A stretch of 24,536 nucleotides of DNA from Pseudomonadota bacterium (GCA_021811205.1 JAJZPK010000007.1:1-24536); one strand, 5' to 3'. Positions 7,936-16,704 are shown, numbered from the stretch's first letter. Notes: generated by a model not told the origin, from the letters alone. Program-made: numbers and translations.

Positions 7936-9150
7936 ATGGCGACAGTCAAAAAGGCGGAAAAGGAATTTTCCTTTGCCTGGGAAGGCCGGGACAAATCCGG
8001 CAAGCAGATGAAGGGGGAAATTCGCGCAAAGGGGGAGGCCATGGTCAATGCCACCTTGCGCAGACAGGGCATCATCGTCTCGAAAATCAAGAAGCAGCGC
8101 AGCGCCCGTACCAAGAAAATCACTGAAAAGGACATCGCGCTTTTCACCCGCCAGCTTGCAACCATGATGAAGGCAGGCGTTCCCCTGCTGCAGTCCTTCG
8201 ACATCGTGGGAAAAGGGCACAGCAATCCTTCCGTGACGAGACTCCTGATGGCCATCAAGGCGGATGTCGAAACGGGAAGCAGCCTGCACCAGGCTTTCCG
8301 CAAGTACCCGCTTTATTTCGATGGACTTTTCTGCAATCTGATCGCGGCAGGCGAGCAGGCCGGCATACTCGAAAGCCTGCTTGACAGGCTTGCCACCTAC
8401 AAGGAAAAGATCCTCGCGATCAAGAGCAAGATCAAGTCGGCCATGTTCTACCCAATCGCCATTATCGTGGTCGCCTTCATCATCACGGCAATCATCATGA
8501 TTTTCGTGATCCCCGCATTCAAGAAGCTGTTTTCGAGCTTTGGCGCCGACCTGCCCGCTCCGACGCTCATCGTCATGCATATTTCCGACTTCTTCGTGGC
8601 CTACTGGTATGCGATATTCGGCGGCATAGGACTTTCGCTATACGGGTTCTTCTACACCTGGAAGCGCTCCATCAAGATGCAACAGACGATGGACAAGCTG
8701 CTGCTGAAGATTCCCGTCTTCGGCGAACTCATCAGGAAGTCCTCGATTGCGCGCTGGACCCGAACGCTTTCGACGATGTTCGCAGCAGGCGTGCCGCTTG
8801 TCGAATCGCTCGATTCGGTTGCAGGTGCGGCAGGTAATTACGTCTACGCAGAAGCCACCAAGAAGATCCAGCTCGAAGTCAGCAGCGGCACGAATCTCAT
8901 GTCGGCAATGCAGAATACCGGCGTCTTTCCCAACATGGTGCTGCAGATGGTGGCGATCGGAGAGGAATCCGGCGCGCTGGACGCCATGCTCAGCAAGGTG
9001 GCCGATTTCTACGAAGCGGAGGTCGATGATGCCGTCGAAGCGCTCTCCAGCCTGATGGAGCCGATCATCATGGTGGTGCTCGGAACGCTGATCGGCGGAC
9101 TTGTGATCGCGATGTACCTGCCCATATTCAAGATGGGACAGGTGGTCTAG
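7936..9150 (+). CDS. pilC: Type IV pilus inner-membrane platform protein PilC
   Basis: PilC is the inner-membrane platform that couples PilB to pilin assembly. The 404-residue product carries two GSPII_F domains (about 70-195 and 270-395). Each has the family pattern: FTRQLATMMKAGVPLLQSFDIV with GEQAGILESLLDRLATY, and WTRTLSTMFAAGVPLVESLDSV with GEESGALDAMLSKVADFYE. Membrane segments lie after the first domain, between the domains and at the C-terminus (LVIAMYLPIFKMGQVV). ATG 7936 follows AAGGGG by 5 bases, 16 bases after pilB. Confidence 0.97.
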   Translation: MATVKKAEKEFSFAWEGRDKSGKQMKGEIRAKGEAMVNATLRRQGIIVSKIKKQRSARTKKITEKDIALFTRQLATMMKAGVPLLQSFDIVGKGHSNPSVTRLLMAIKADVETGSSLHQAFRKYPLYFDGLFCNLIAAGEQAGILESLLDRLATYKEKILAIKSKIKSAMFYPIAIIVVAFIITAIIMIFVIPAFKKLFSSFGADLPAPTLIVMHISDFFVAYWYAIFGGIGLSLYGFFYTWKRSIKMQQTMDKLLLKIPVFGELIRKSSIARWTRTLSTMFAAGVPLVESLDSVAGAAGNYVYAEATKKIQLEVSSGTNLMSAMQNTGVFPNMVLQMVAIGEESGALDAMLSKVADFYEAEVDDAVEALSSLMEPIIMVVLGTLIGGLVIAMYLPIFKMGQVV

Positions 9151-10008
9151 GTGGATGCGCTGATCTCTGCCCTTTCATCCTCGCCCATCCTTTTTTCGAT
9201 CGTCTGCGCCATTGCGGGGCTGATGGTCGGAAGCTTTCTCAACGTCGTGATCTACCGCCTGCCCAAGATGATGGAAACCCATTGGCGGAATCAGTGCGCA
9301 GAACTGGATGGAAGGAAGCCAGAGGAAGGCCCGCGATTCAACCTGGTTTTCCCAAGATCGAGATGCGATTCCTGCGGACATTCCATAAGCGCAATCGAAA
9401 ACATCCCGATATTGAGCTACATTTTCCTCAAGGGAAAATGCAGGCATTGCGGGAACAAGATTCCTGCAAGAGTGGCCGCCATCGAAGCGATCACGGGCAT
9501 CCTGAGCGGCCTTGCCGCCTGGCATTTCGGTTTCGGCTTGCACGCCCTCGGCGCGCTCATCTTCCTCTGGTCGATGATTGCGCTCACCTTCATCGACATC
9601 GACACACAGCTCCTTCCCGATTCGATCACGCTGCCGCTTCTCTGGATTGGATTGCTGTTCAATCTGGACGGACGATTTGCGAGCCTCCACTTTGCCGTGC
9701 TGGGTGCGGTTTTCGGCTACCTGTCGTTGTGGAGCATCTACTGGCTGTTCAAGCTGGCCACCAAAAAGGAAGGGATGGGCTACGGGGACTTCAAGCTGCT
9801 CGGGGCGATCGGGGCCTGGCTTGGCGCAGGGCAACTCCCCCTGGTGATCCTCCTTTCTTCCGTGGTCGGCGCGGCGATAGGCATTGCCATGATCGTTTTC
9901 GCAAAACACGAGCACACCAAACCCATTCCCTTCGGTCCCTATCTGGCCGGAGGCGGGTTGATCGCGCTGTTCTGGGGGCATGACATCGCAAGAGCCTATC
10001 TTGGCTAG
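9151..10008 (+). CDS. pilD: Prepilin peptidase/N-methyltransferase PilD
   Basis: PilD cleaves the leader of type IV prepilins and methylates the new N-terminus. The 285-residue polytopic protein has VGSFLNVVIYRLP near the N-terminus and a cytoplasmic zinc site with two CxxC pairs (C72, C75, C97, C100). The aspartyl protease residues lie in FIDIDTQLLPD (D149) and GYGDFK (D213). The start is GTG immediately after the pilC TAG, with AGGTGG 5 bases upstream. All catalytic residues are intact. No pilin gene is in the window, so substrates must be encoded elsewhere. Confidence 0.96.
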   Translation: MDALISALSSSPILFSIVCAIAGLMVGSFLNVVIYRLPKMMETHWRNQCAELDGRKPEEGPRFNLVFPRSRCDSCGHSISAIENIPILSYIFLKGKCRHCGNKIPARVAAIEAITGILSGLAAWHFGFGLHALGALIFLWSMIALTFIDIDTQLLPDSITLPLLWIGLLFNLDGRFASLHFAVLGAVFGYLSLWSIYWLFKLATKKEGMGYGDFKLLGAIGAWLGAGQLPLVILLSSVVGAAIGIAMIVFAKHEHTKPIPFGPYLAGGGLIALFWGHDIARAYLG

Positions 10009-10615
10009 GAAATTCTGCGTTGCACTCACCGGCGGCATCGGTTCGGGCAAAAGCGCGGTTGCGGCCATTTTCAGCAAACTGGGAGTCTATGTCGTCGATA
10101 CCGATGAAATTTCCCATGAACTCACGTCAACAGGCGGGAAGGCGATCGGGAAAATCGCGGAGGTTTTCGGCCCGGAATATATCGGCCGGGGAAAGCTCGA
10201 TCGGGCTAAAATGCGCGAACTCGTTTTCTCCGATGCCGCTTCGAGAAAAAATCTCGAAGCAATTCTCCACCCGATGATCAGGCACGAGGTCGAAAAAAGC
10301 GTCGCCACATGCGACTCCCCTTATTGCCTGATCGTCGTTCCGCTTCTTTTCGAAACTCGCAGCTATCATGATCTCGCCGACCGCATACTGGTCGTCGACT
10401 GCAATGAACATCTGCAGGTTGTACGCGCCATGGCGAGAAGTTCGCTGACGCGCGATGAGGTGCAGGCCATCATGAAAAGCCAGGCCGATCGATCCGTTCG
10501 CCTGTCAGGAGCGGACGACATTCTCCTGAACGAAGGCAGTCTCGAAGAACTCGAATCAAGCGTCCTGCTTCTCCATGACAGATATCTGGCAAAATGTTTG
10601 AAAAATCCGTCCTAA
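9980..10615 (+). CDS. coaE: Dephospho-CoA kinase
   Basis: CoaE phosphorylates the ribose 3'-hydroxyl of dephospho-CoA in the last step of CoA synthesis. The 211-residue product has the P-loop GGIGSGKS (18-25), followed by the VVDTDEISHEL segment with the substrate-binding aspartate, LHPMIRHEV and VPLLFE, all typical. ATG 9980 overlaps the end of pilD by 29 bases. An in-frame TTG at 10001 would shorten the N-terminus by seven residues and reduce the overlap, and would match the family's usual short lead-in. Confidence 0.95.
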   Translation: MTSQEPILARKFCVALTGGIGSGKSAVAAIFSKLGVYVVDTDEISHELTSTGGKAIGKIAEVFGPEYIGRGKLDRAKMRELVFSDAASRKNLEAILHPMIRHEVEKSVATCDSPYCLIVVPLLFETRSYHDLADRILVVDCNEHLQVVRAMARSSLTRDEVQAIMKSQADRSVRLSGADDILLNEGSLEELESSVLLLHDRYLAKCLKNPS

Positions 10616-10661
10616 TCGTTCAGAATTGTGGAATTGTTCTATCGTCGCCGGCTCGCCCTCA

Positions 10662-11417
10662 GTGATCTCTTATGAATATCCTATCAACGAGCGGACCCGC
10701 ACCCTCCTGCGGCTAGAGGACCTGTGCGGGCGGATCAGCTTCTTCAGATCCCAGGACGATGCAATGGCGCATCATGCAGCGCTTTCCACCTTGTTCGAGA
10801 TCCTCGACGTTTCCAGCCGCGCAGATCTCAAGACCGATCTGATGCAGGAACTCGAGCGGCAGAAACAGGCGCTTTCCGGGTTAAGAAGCAATCCTGCCGT
10901 ATCCGAGAACGCCCTGAGCGAAGTGCTGGAGCAGATCGAAAAAGCGAGCTCAGGACTGTTTGCCATGCCAGGCAAAATCGGCCAGCATCTCAAGGACAAC
11001 GAATGGCTGATGAACATCAAGCAGCGCACCGCAATCCCGGGCGGCGCCTGCGAATTCGATCTGCCTTCCTATCATTACTGGCTGTGCCAGTCTCCGGAGC
11101 GAAGGAAGCGCGACCTGGGATTCTGGCTTGCCCCTTTGGTCCCCATAGAGGACAGCATCGCCATCGTGCTCAAGATCCTGAGGGAAAGCGGCAGGACATT
11201 GCGTTATGTCGCTCAGCACGGCTGCTTCCAGCAGATTCTGGCGGGCAGAACTGCGCAGATGCTTTCCGTCAGCCTGGACGAGGCCCTGCCCTATGTCCCC
11301 GAAATCAGCGCGAACAAGTATGCGCTCAACATCCGTTTCGTCACCGCAGAAATCCAGCAAAGGCCGAAGGTCTGCGAAAACGACGTCGAATTCAAACTCA
11401 GCTTCTACAATCTTTGA
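10662..11417 (+). CDS. zapD: Cell division protein ZapD
   Basis: ZapD cross-links FtsZ filaments and stabilises the Z ring. The 251-residue product (DUF1342) starts [20 protein letters not shown], the conserved family N-terminus, with [21 protein letters not shown] in the middle and FKLSFYNL at the end. I chose GTG 10662 because it places the first residue directly before ISYEYP; the longer frame from TTG 10626 adds 12 unrelated residues. No strong Shine-Dalgarno is seen. It lies 46 bases after coaE and one base before yacG. Confidence 0.93.
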   Translation: MISYEYPINERTRTLLRLEDLCGRISFFRSQDDAMAHHAALSTLFEILDVSSRADLKTDLMQELERQKQALSGLRSNPAVSENALSEVLEQIEKASSGLFAMPGKIGQHLKDNEWLMNIKQRTAIPGGACEFDLPSYHYWLCQSPERRKRDLGFWLAPLVPIEDSIAIVLKILRESGRTLRYVAQHGCFQQILAGRTAQMLSVSLDEALPYVPEISANKYALNIRFVTAEIQQRPKVCENDVEFKLSFYNL

Positions 11418-11418
11418 G

Positions 11419-11580
11419 ATGACTGTCGCCTGTCCACAATGCGGTGCCGAATCGCAATGGAATCCCGCCAACCCCTACCGCCCCTTCTGTTCGGAACGAT
11501 GCAAGCTGGTCGATCTCGGGCAATGGGCCGCCGAGCAATACCGCATCCCGGATCAAAAAGTTGAGGTAAAAGATGATTGA
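11419..11580 (+). CDS. yacG: DNA gyrase inhibitor YacG
   Basis: YacG is a small zinc protein that binds GyrB and blocks DNA binding by gyrase. The 53-residue product starts [12 protein letters not shown] and has the zinc ligands C5, C8, C24 and C28, followed by the signature [19 protein letters not shown] 11419 follows the zapD stop by one base. A longer open frame upstream (from 11206) is zapD read in another frame. The last 8 bases overlap the start of the Nudix gene, so the two are likely coupled. Confidence 0.93.
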   Translation: MTVACPQCGAESQWNPANPYRPFCSERCKLVDLGQWAAEQYRIPDQKVEVKDD

Positions 11581-12487
11581 AGTTGCTGCGGGCATCATCG
11601 TCTCCCCGGAAGGAAACGTTCTGCTCGGCAGACGCCCGGAAGGAAAACCCTATTCCGGATACTGGGAGTTTCCCGGCGGCAAGATCGAAGCGGGCGAATC
11701 GGCTCTGGATGCCTTGAAGCGAGAACTGAAGGAAGAGATAGGCATCGACCCGCATCACCTCCACCCATGGATTTCCAGGATTTTCCATTATTCGCATGCC
11801 ACGGTAAAGCTGCATTTCTTCAGGGTGCTTGGCTGGATGGGCGAACCCAAGGGACTCGAAAACCAGGAGATTTCCTGGCAGAACCCCCATGAAATCGGCG
11901 TTTCCCCCCTTCTTCCGGCAAACGAACTCATCCTGCGCGCGCTCAGGCTCCCTTCCCTATACGCCATCACGAATGCCGCGAAGCTCGGCGTCGATCTCCA
12001 GCTCGAAAAGATCAGGCACATGGGCAAGATCGGCTTCATCCAGGTCAGGGAAAAATGGATGGACATCGAGTCCTTGAAGCGATTTGCGCTGGCGGTCATG
12101 GATGCCGCAGCCGACGCCAAGGTATTGATCAATTCCGAAATCGAACTCGCGCACGAAATCAAGGCGCACGGCGTGCATCTTTCCGCAGGTCAGCTCATGC
12201 ACCTTTCCGTTCGTCCCGATTTCGACTGGTGCGGCGCATCGGTCCACAACGAAAGGGAACTGGCCAAGGCTGTATCGCTCGGCCTCGATTTCGCAGTCCT
12301 CGGGCATGTTTTGTCCACGCCCAGCCACCCCGGCATTCCAGGAATGGGATGGGAGAAATTCGCTGAAATCGTGAAAGGCTGCCCGATTCCGGTCTATGCG
12401 CTCGGCGGCCTGGAAAAGCAAGACATCGGATATGCCCATAGCCAGGGAGCGCACGGCATCAGTCTGCTGAGCGCCGCCTGGAAATAG
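11573..12487 (+). CDS. Nudix hydrolase (MutT-like) fused to a ThiE/TenI-like domain
   Basis: The 304-residue protein has two domains. Residues 1-130 are a MutT-type Nudix fold with a perfect Nudix box from G36 to I58 (GX5EX7REUXEEXGU: E42, R50, E51, E54, E55). It probably removes oxidised nucleotides such as 8-oxo-dGTP. Residues 135-304 resemble thiamine-phosphate synthase/Ten[56 protein letters not shown] and VYALGGL. The fusion is known from other beta- and gammaproteobacteria. Whether the second domain is catalytic is unclear, and no other thiamine genes are nearby. It is the last gene of the pilB series and converges on the DUF815 gene with one base between the stops. Confidence 0.92.
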   Translation: MIEVAAGIIVSPEGNVLLGRRPEGKPYSGYWEFPGGKIEAGESALDALKRELKEEIGIDPHHLHPWISRIFHYSHATVKLHFFRVLGWMGEPKGLENQEISWQNPHEIGVSPLLPANELILRALRLPSLYAITNAAKLGVDLQLEKIRHMGKIGFIQVREKWMDIESLKRFALAVMDAAADAKVLINSEIELAHEIKAHGVHLSAGQLMHLSVRPDFDWCGASVHNERELAKAVSLGLDFAVLGHVLSTPSHPGIPGMGWEKFAEIVKGCPIPVYALGGLEKQDIGYAHSQGAHGISLLSAAWK

Positions 12488-12488
12488 C

Positions 12489-13325
12489 CTACGACTTCCC
12501 TGCCCAATCCCGGGCAAACTGCCAGGCTATCCTGCCGCTTCTCGACCCCCTGTTCATCGCCCACTGGAGGGCGGCCTCCCTGGCGCCCTTGCGCCTCTTG
12601 ACCTTGAAATGGTCAAGCCAGTGCTCGACGATCGTCAGGTATTCGTTCTGGTCGAAGGGATGGAAGGAAATCCAGAGGCCGAAACGCTCGGAAAGTGATA
12701 TCTTTTCCTCTGTCGCCTCTCCCGGGCGGATTTCGTCGCCGACATGCACGGTTTCCAGATTTTCGCTCATGTATTCCGGCATCAGATGACGCCGGTTTGA
12801 AGTCGCATAAACGAGCACATTCTCGGGGGGAGAGGCGATTGAACCGTCCAGGACCACCTTCAGCTCCTTGTAGCCAGCCTCTCCGGAGTCGAAGGAGAGA
12901 TCGTCGCAAAACAGGATGTATTTTTCCTGCCTTTCCTCGACATTCGAGACGATGTCGGGAAGCTCGACGAGATCCTTCTTGTCGACCTCGATGAGCCTCA
13001 GCCCTTCCTCGGCATATCGGTTGAGCAGCGCCTTCACCAGTGAAGACTTTCCGGTTCCCCGTGAACCCGTGAGCAGCACGTTGTTGGCCGGACGCCCCTT
13101 CACGAATTGCCTGGTATTGTCATCCGCAAGGCGGATTTGATCCTCTATCCCCTTGAGATGGTCGATCGCTATGGCATGTGGATGCTGCACCTTGACGAGC
13201 CCCTTATTCGAAACCCATTTGTAGGCGAGCCCGCTCCAGTCCGTCTCGCATGCTTCGGGAAGGAGTTTTTCGAATCTTTCGAGAAGACGCTCCGCCTTCT
13301 TCAGCAAGGAATCGAGATCAGTCAC
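12489..13325 (-). CDS. DUF815-family AAA ATPase
   Basis: 278 residues. The AAA core has Walker [11 protein letters not shown] (87-96), Walker [11 protein letters not shown] (about 136-145), a [24 protein letters not shown] segment with the sensor-1 asparagine, and [20 protein letters not shown] with the arginine-finger region. This matches the uncharacterised DUF815 family that accompanies argJ in many betaproteobacteria. The cellular role is not known. Its start GTG overlaps the argJ stop by four bases (GTGA), so expression is coupled to argJ. Confidence 0.9.
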   Translation of the reverse strand: MTDLDSLLKKAERLLERFEKLLPEACETDWSGLAYKWVSNKGLVKVQHPHAIAIDHLKGIEDQIRLADDNTRQFVKGRPANNVLLTGSRGTGKSSLVKALLNRYAEEGLRLIEVDKKDLVELPDIVSNVEERQEKYILFCDDLSFDSGEAGYKELKVVLDGSIASPPENVLVYATSNRRHLMPEYMSENLETVHVGDEIRPGEATEEKISLSERFGLWISFHPFDQNEYLTIVEHWLDHFKVKRRKGAREAALQWAMNRGSRSGRIAWQFARDWAGKS

Positions 13326-14536
13326 GACCTGTAGTCCGCATTGATCCGCACATAATCATAGGAGAAATCGCAGGTCCAGACGGTGGTGCGCCTCTCTCCG
13401 CGATTCAAGGCGACGCGGATCGTGATTTCATCCTGCTTCATTACTCTTGCCCCGTCTTCCTCCCTGTAGGAAGCAGCTCTGCCTCCCTTTTCTGCGACCA
13501 GCACTTCATCCAGATAGACCTGGATCTTGTCGACATCGAGGTCCTCGATACCCGAATAGCCTATCGCAGCGAGAATCCGGCCGAGATTGGGATCCGATGC
13601 GAAAAAGGCTGTCTTGACGAGCGGCGAATGGGCGATCGAATAGGCAACCTTCGCGCATTCTTCGTCGTCCTTGCCGCCTTCCACAGCTATCGAAATGAAT
13701 TTGGTCGCCCCTTCCCCGTCGCGGACGATCGCCTGGGCGAGAAAGACCGAAACCTCGATCACCGCCTGCTTCAGCTTCTCGAAAGATTCCCCTGAAATTT
13801 CAGACGAATCGCCGCTCGATATCAGGATGAAGGAATCGTTTGTCGAAGTATCCCCATCCACGGTGATCCTGTTGAACGATGCGTTCGCAGCCTCGACGGC
13901 GAGACTGTCGAGCTGCTTTTGCGAAACCCTGGCGTCGAATGCGACAAATCCCAGCATGGTCGCCATGTTGGGATGGATCATCCCGGAGCCCTTCGCGATG
14001 CCCGTGACCCTGACCTTTTTTCCCTCGATTTCGATTTCCCTGGATATCGCTTTCGGCTGGATGTCGGTAGTCATGATCGCCTCGGCCGCCTCGAACCAGC
14101 CTCCCGAGCCCAGATTCGACAGGCATTCGGGCAGGCCAGCGATGATCCTGTCCACGGGAAGCTGCTCGAGAATCACACCGGTCGAAAAAGGCAATATCTG
14201 TTCTTCTTTGCAACCCAGCAACTTCGCCAGTTCGCTGCAGGTTTCCCTCGCGCGAACGAGCCCTTCCTCCCCTGTTCCGGCATTGGCGCACCCCGTGTTG
14301 ATCACGAGCGCACGTATGCCATGCCCCGACCCTAGATGTTCCCTGCAAAGCAGGACCGGCGCCGCGCAAAAGCGATTCTTCGTGAACACCCCAGAGACCC
14401 GAGCGCCTTCTTCGAGTTCGAAGACGAGCAGATCCCGCCTGTCCGGCTTTCTGATATTGGCGCGCGCCGTGCCCAGCCTCACGCCGTCCACTTGCAAGAG
14501 TTCTTCCGGTTTGGGGATTCCAAGATTGACTGGCAT
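13322..14536 (-). CDS. argJ: Bifunctional ornithine acetyltransferase/N-acetylglutamate synthase ArgJ
   Basis: ArgJ transfers the acetyl group from N-acetylornithine to glutamate, recycling it in arginine synthesis, and in the bifunctional form also makes N-acetylglutamate from acetyl-CoA. The 404-residue precursor cleaves itself at the conserved [16 protein letters not shown] sequence; the nucleophile of the beta chain is T193. Other signatures are [26 protein letters not shown] and the C-terminus [15 protein letters not shown]. The start is ATG 14536. It is divergent from the accessory genes to its right. Confidence 0.97.
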   Translation of the reverse strand: MPVNLGIPKPEELLQVDGVRLGTARANIRKPDRRDLLVFELEEGARVSGVFTKNRFCAAPVLLCREHLGSGHGIRALVINTGCANAGTGEEGLVRARETCSELAKLLGCKEEQILPFSTGVILEQLPVDRIIAGLPECLSNLGSGGWFEAAEAIMTTDIQPKAISREIEIEGKKVRVTGIAKGSGMIHPNMATMLGFVAFDARVSQKQLDSLAVEAANASFNRITVDGDTSTNDSFILISSGDSSEISGESFEKLKQAVIEVSVFLAQAIVRDGEGATKFISIAVEGGKDDEECAKVAYSIAHSPLVKTAFFASDPNLGRILAAIGYSGIEDLDVDKIQVYLDEVLVAEKGGRAASYREEDGARVMKQDEITIRVALNRGERRTTVWTCDFSYDYVRINADYRS

Positions 14537-14596
14537 GTTTTCATCCGATTGAAAATGCCGATTTTAAACCAAAACGCTTCACCCTACTTCCCTTCC

Positions 14597-14624
14597 TTGC
14601 ATCCCTAAAAATTGCGTCTACAAA
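14597..14624 (+). promoter_or_regulatory. Weak candidate promoter for the 14655 operon
   Basis: In the 118-base divergent gap between argJ and the next gene, TTGCAT (14597-14602) and TACAAA (14619-14624) are 16 bases apart. Each matches four of six consensus bases. It is offered only as the best candidate in the gap. Confidence 0.25.
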
Positions 14625-14654
14625 TAATGAAGCGATCCTGTGAAAGGAGTTCTC

Positions 14655-15149
14655 TTGAGACGATTCGCCGCATTCCCGATGTTTTTCATTGCTTCCAATG
14701 CGTTCGCCCAAACAAGCGCCCCGGTCGCGAGCAGTTCCCCTGCCGCAACTCCCGCTTCAGCCTCAGGCGCGTTCTGGTTCACCATCATCCTGGTGACGTT
14801 ATTCCTCGCCGTGGGGTTTTCAACGATGCGAGCCGCTCTCAAGGGATGGAACCTCAAGGACGCCCTGTCTGAAGAAGCGGCCATGCCCGAAGGTACGCCA
14901 CCCGACAAGCTGCTCGGCGAGGACGGCCGCCCCCATATGGTTTCGAGTTCAAGCAGGCTGATTTCATTCATGGGCTCGCTCGTTCTCGTCGCTCTGCTCA
15001 CCGGCTTCGGCTATTACATGATCTGGGCCTATTTTTCGGGACAATCCATTCCGGATTTCAAGAACGTCACGGACTATCTGATGGCGGGCGCCGGGATTTT
15101 CATTCCCTACGCAGTGAACAAGGTCGGCAGCGCGATCGGCGGAAAGTAG
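14655..15149 (+). CDS. Uncharacterised exported membrane protein
   Basis: 164 residues, function not recognised. I chose TTG 14655 because AAAGGAG lies five bases upstream; the longer frame from GTG 14640 would place that site inside the gene. Residues 1-18 look like a signal peptide ending FIASNAFA. They are followed by an Ala/Ser/Pro-rich linker (about 20-38), a membrane helix (about 39-57), a hydrophilic stretch with GWNLKDALSEE, a second helix after SSSSRLISF (about 103-127), and a C-terminal hydrophobic segment GAGIFIPYAVNKV. It is followed after 7 bases by a lipoprotein gene, so both products likely act at the envelope. Confidence 0.75.
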   Translation: MRRFAAFPMFFIASNAFAQTSAPVASSSPAATPASASGAFWFTIILVTLFLAVGFSTMRAALKGWNLKDALSEEAAMPEGTPPDKLLGEDGRPHMVSSSSRLISFMGSLVLVALLTGFGYYMIWAYFSGQSIPDFKNVTDYLMAGAGIFIPYAVNKVGSAIGGK

Positions 15150-15156
15150 GAAAACC

Positions 15157-15855
15157 ATGGCTAGATTCCTATCGATAATGGCATTGGCGCTGTTGACGGC
15201 CGGATGTGCCGCTCCGCAGAAAGATGCGCGTGTTCTGTCGCTCAAGGATGCGAATACGGATGTCATCATCTATCCCACCGAACTCAGGGGGGCTTATGTG
15301 GTGCACTCGGACAACGTCGTGCGCTACTGTGCCGAACCCGCCCCGGACGTAGCACTGGATACGTTGCAAAAATTGAACGCAAGCCTTGGCGCGAGCCAGC
15401 CTGCCGCCGTTGGAATTCAAGGCGCCATGAACAGCGAGATCAGTTCTACAGTCGTGCAGTTGGCTGGAAGAACGCAATTGCTTCTGCTGGCTCGGGAAAT
15501 GCTCTATCGAGCATGCGAACTCACGCTCAACAACCCAAGCCCGGACAATGAAAAACAAGCCATCGCCATGTACCAAATCGTCGCCAATCTCGTCAATGAT
15601 CTGGGCAATGCCGACAAATCGAATGCCGAAGCCAACCTGCTGAAAGCCCAGGCAGAAATTTACAAGTACACCTGCGACAACAACTGCAAGTGCATCCAGT
15701 CCTGGCTGAATCAGTCGGACGAAAATTACAAAACGCTCATTCAGTGGCTGAAGAAAAACACCAGCGATCTTTCAATCCCGCAGTTTCTGAACAGCTCTGA
15801 AACTTCAGGAAAAAGAAAGGCTTTCATATCGTTACAGCAAATCCAATGCCATTGA
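15157..15855 (+). CDS. Uncharacterised cysteine-rich lipoprotein
   Basis: 232 residues. A lipoprotein signal peptide ends LLTAGC, so C17 would be lipidated. A conserved-looking core contains VVRYCAEPAPDVAL, a Ser/Ala-rich stretch, and AGRTQLLLLAREMLYRACEL. The C-terminal part has a cysteine cluster C173-x3-C177-x-C179 and a cysteine as the penultimate residue (C231); seven cysteines in all, enough for periplasmic disulfides or metal binding. The first part resembles uncharacterised lipoproteins found in many bacteria; no function is known to me. AGGAAA precedes the ATG, and the gene is in an operon with 14655 and a small downstream gene. Confidence 0.8.
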   Translation: MARFLSIMALALLTAGCAAPQKDARVLSLKDANTDVIIYPTELRGAYVVHSDNVVRYCAEPAPDVALDTLQKLNASLGASQPAAVGIQGAMNSEISSTVVQLAGRTQLLLLAREMLYRACELTLNNPSPDNEKQAIAMYQIVANLVNDLGNADKSNAEANLLKAQAEIYKYTCDNNCKCIQSWLNQSDENYKTLIQWLKKNTSDLSIPQFLNSSETSGKRKAFISLQQIQCH

Positions 15856-15865
15856 GGAGAGAACC

Positions 15866-16000
15866 ATGAGCCCGCAAAAAGCCACAGATGTGCCCGAATC
15901 CGAAGTTTCGACCACGGTAAAAAATTTCATCGCGTCCGGTGCGGCGATCATCACGGCAACCAAGCAAAATGATGGCGGATGGACGATCGTGGCCGCCTGA
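15866..16000 (+). CDS. Small protein, 44 residues, third gene of the lipoprotein operon
   Basis: ATG 15866 is preceded by GAGGAGA at a 5-base distance, among the best ribosome binding sites in the window, and lies 10 bases after the lipoprotein stop. The peptide runs MSPQKATDVPESEV to NDGGWTIVAA with no membrane helix. The frame stays open for a further 24 codons after the TGA at 15998-16000, so it could be the truncated start of a longer ancestral protein, although the readthrough residues look unlike a protein (many Pro, His, Asn). Function is unknown. Confidence 0.5.
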   Translation: MSPQKATDVPESEVSTTVKNFIASGAAIITATKQNDGGWTIVAA

Positions 16001-16170
16001 CCACACCCGAACCACAAGGCCGATAATGACATCGCCAACCCGATTTTTCGCAATCGCTTTCTGAAGAAGCCTTGAAGAAGAGCCCGGCCAGCCTCCGGTC
16101 AACGCAAATGTCCTCGGCCTGCGGCCCGATCGAATGAAATCGCATAGAATTCGCGTCAATCACACACAGA
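16001..16170. other. Intergenic stretch between convergent genes
   Basis: 170 bases separate the 44-residue ORF from the cytochrome c stop. I see short GC-rich inverted repeats (for example GGCC-TGC-GGCC near 16120) but no hairpin followed by a T-run on either strand, and no convincing coding frame. Confidence 0.4.
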
Positions 16171-16539
16171 CTAGCGCAGCGTTGCGATGTATTTCGCCAG
16201 CGCATCGATTTGTGCATCGGAAAGCGTACTGCCTCCACGCAAGGGCATGTAACCCATGTTCCAGCCGAAGGTTCCGCCGCTTTTGATGTGAGCTGCAATG
16301 AGAGAAGCCGCTTTCGGATCGCTCCCGTATCTGATCCCGACCTCCCTCCACCCTGGACCTGCAAGTCTGTCGTCCATCTTGTGACAGGAGATGCAGTTGC
16401 CGCGAGCGGCAAGCTTCATCGCTTCATCCTTCTTGAGAACGGCTGAAACCTTCAAGTTTTCTTGCGAGCCTGTCGGCTTGTCGTCGAAACTGCATGCTGC
16501 AAGGGCTGCCACGGCAAGAAAAATGAGAAAACGGGACAT
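16171..16539 (-). CDS. Monohaem class I cytochrome c (c551/c552-like), predicted lipoprotein
   Basis: 122 residues. It has a short hydrophobic signal with lipobox ALAAC (C16), which suggests membrane anchoring on the periplasmic side. One haem-binding motif CISCH (C49, C52, H53) and the sixth-ligand region GYMPLRGG (M98) are present, ending with the class I helix DAQIDALAKYIATL. Such proteins shuttle electrons in respiratory chains. It starts at ATG 16539 with GGAGGAG upstream and a good candidate promoter. It is transcribed against its neighbours and is monocistronic; there is no oxidase or maturation gene beside it. Confidence 0.9.
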   Translation of the reverse strand: MSRFLIFLAVAALAACSFDDKPTGSQENLKVSAVLKKDEAMKLAARGNCISCHKMDDRLAGPGWREVGIRYGSDPKAASLIAAHIKSGGTFGWNMGYMPLRGGSTLSDAQIDALAKYIATLR

Positions 16540-16566
16540 CTGATCTCCTCCAGGTCAAAGTCACAG

Positions 16567-16595
16567 ATTATTGGCTCAAACACACTTCGTAGCAA
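16567..16595 (-). promoter_or_regulatory. Candidate sigma-70 promoter for the cytochrome c gene
   Basis: On the minus strand TTGCTA (16595-16590) is followed by exactly 17 bases and AATAAT (16572-16567), five of six matches at the -10. Transcription would start near 16560, about 20 bases before the ATG and just upstream of the GGAGGAG ribosome binding site. Confidence 0.5.
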
Positions 16596-16639
16596 CCCGT
16601 CCCTGCGCACCAAAAGGCAGCCAAAATGCCCCCCTTCAG

Positions 16640-16652
16640 TGCATCAAATGCA
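16640..16652. repeat. Inverted repeat TGCAT-CAA-ATGCA upstream of the sigma-54 site
   Basis: Perfect 5-bp arms with a 3-base centre. Its centre lies about 60 bases before the -24 GG of the candidate sigma-54 promoter and about 85 before the predicted start of transcription, where enhancer-binding activators commonly bind. Short repeats of this size also occur by chance. Confidence 0.3.
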
Positions 16653-16689
16653 GAAAAACGCCTCATCTAAATGGCAACAAATTGATTTG

Positions 16690-16704
16690 ATTATGAAACA
16701 TAAT
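16690..16704. repeat. Inverted repeat ATTATG-AAA-CATAAT overlapping the -24 region
   Basis: Perfect 6-bp arms with a 3-base centre, ending at the first base of the candidate sigma-54 promoter. Part of the motif (ATTTGATTATGA, 16685-16696) recurs upstream of the cyclic-nucleotide-binding gene. A protein bound here would interfere with the -24 element, so a repressor operator is possible. Confidence 0.4.

Noticed and set aside
15998..16073. Readthrough or selenocysteine at the TGA of the 44-residue ORF
   Set aside because: The residues after the TGA are Pro/His/Asn-rich and protein-unlike, and no suitable hairpin follows the codon.
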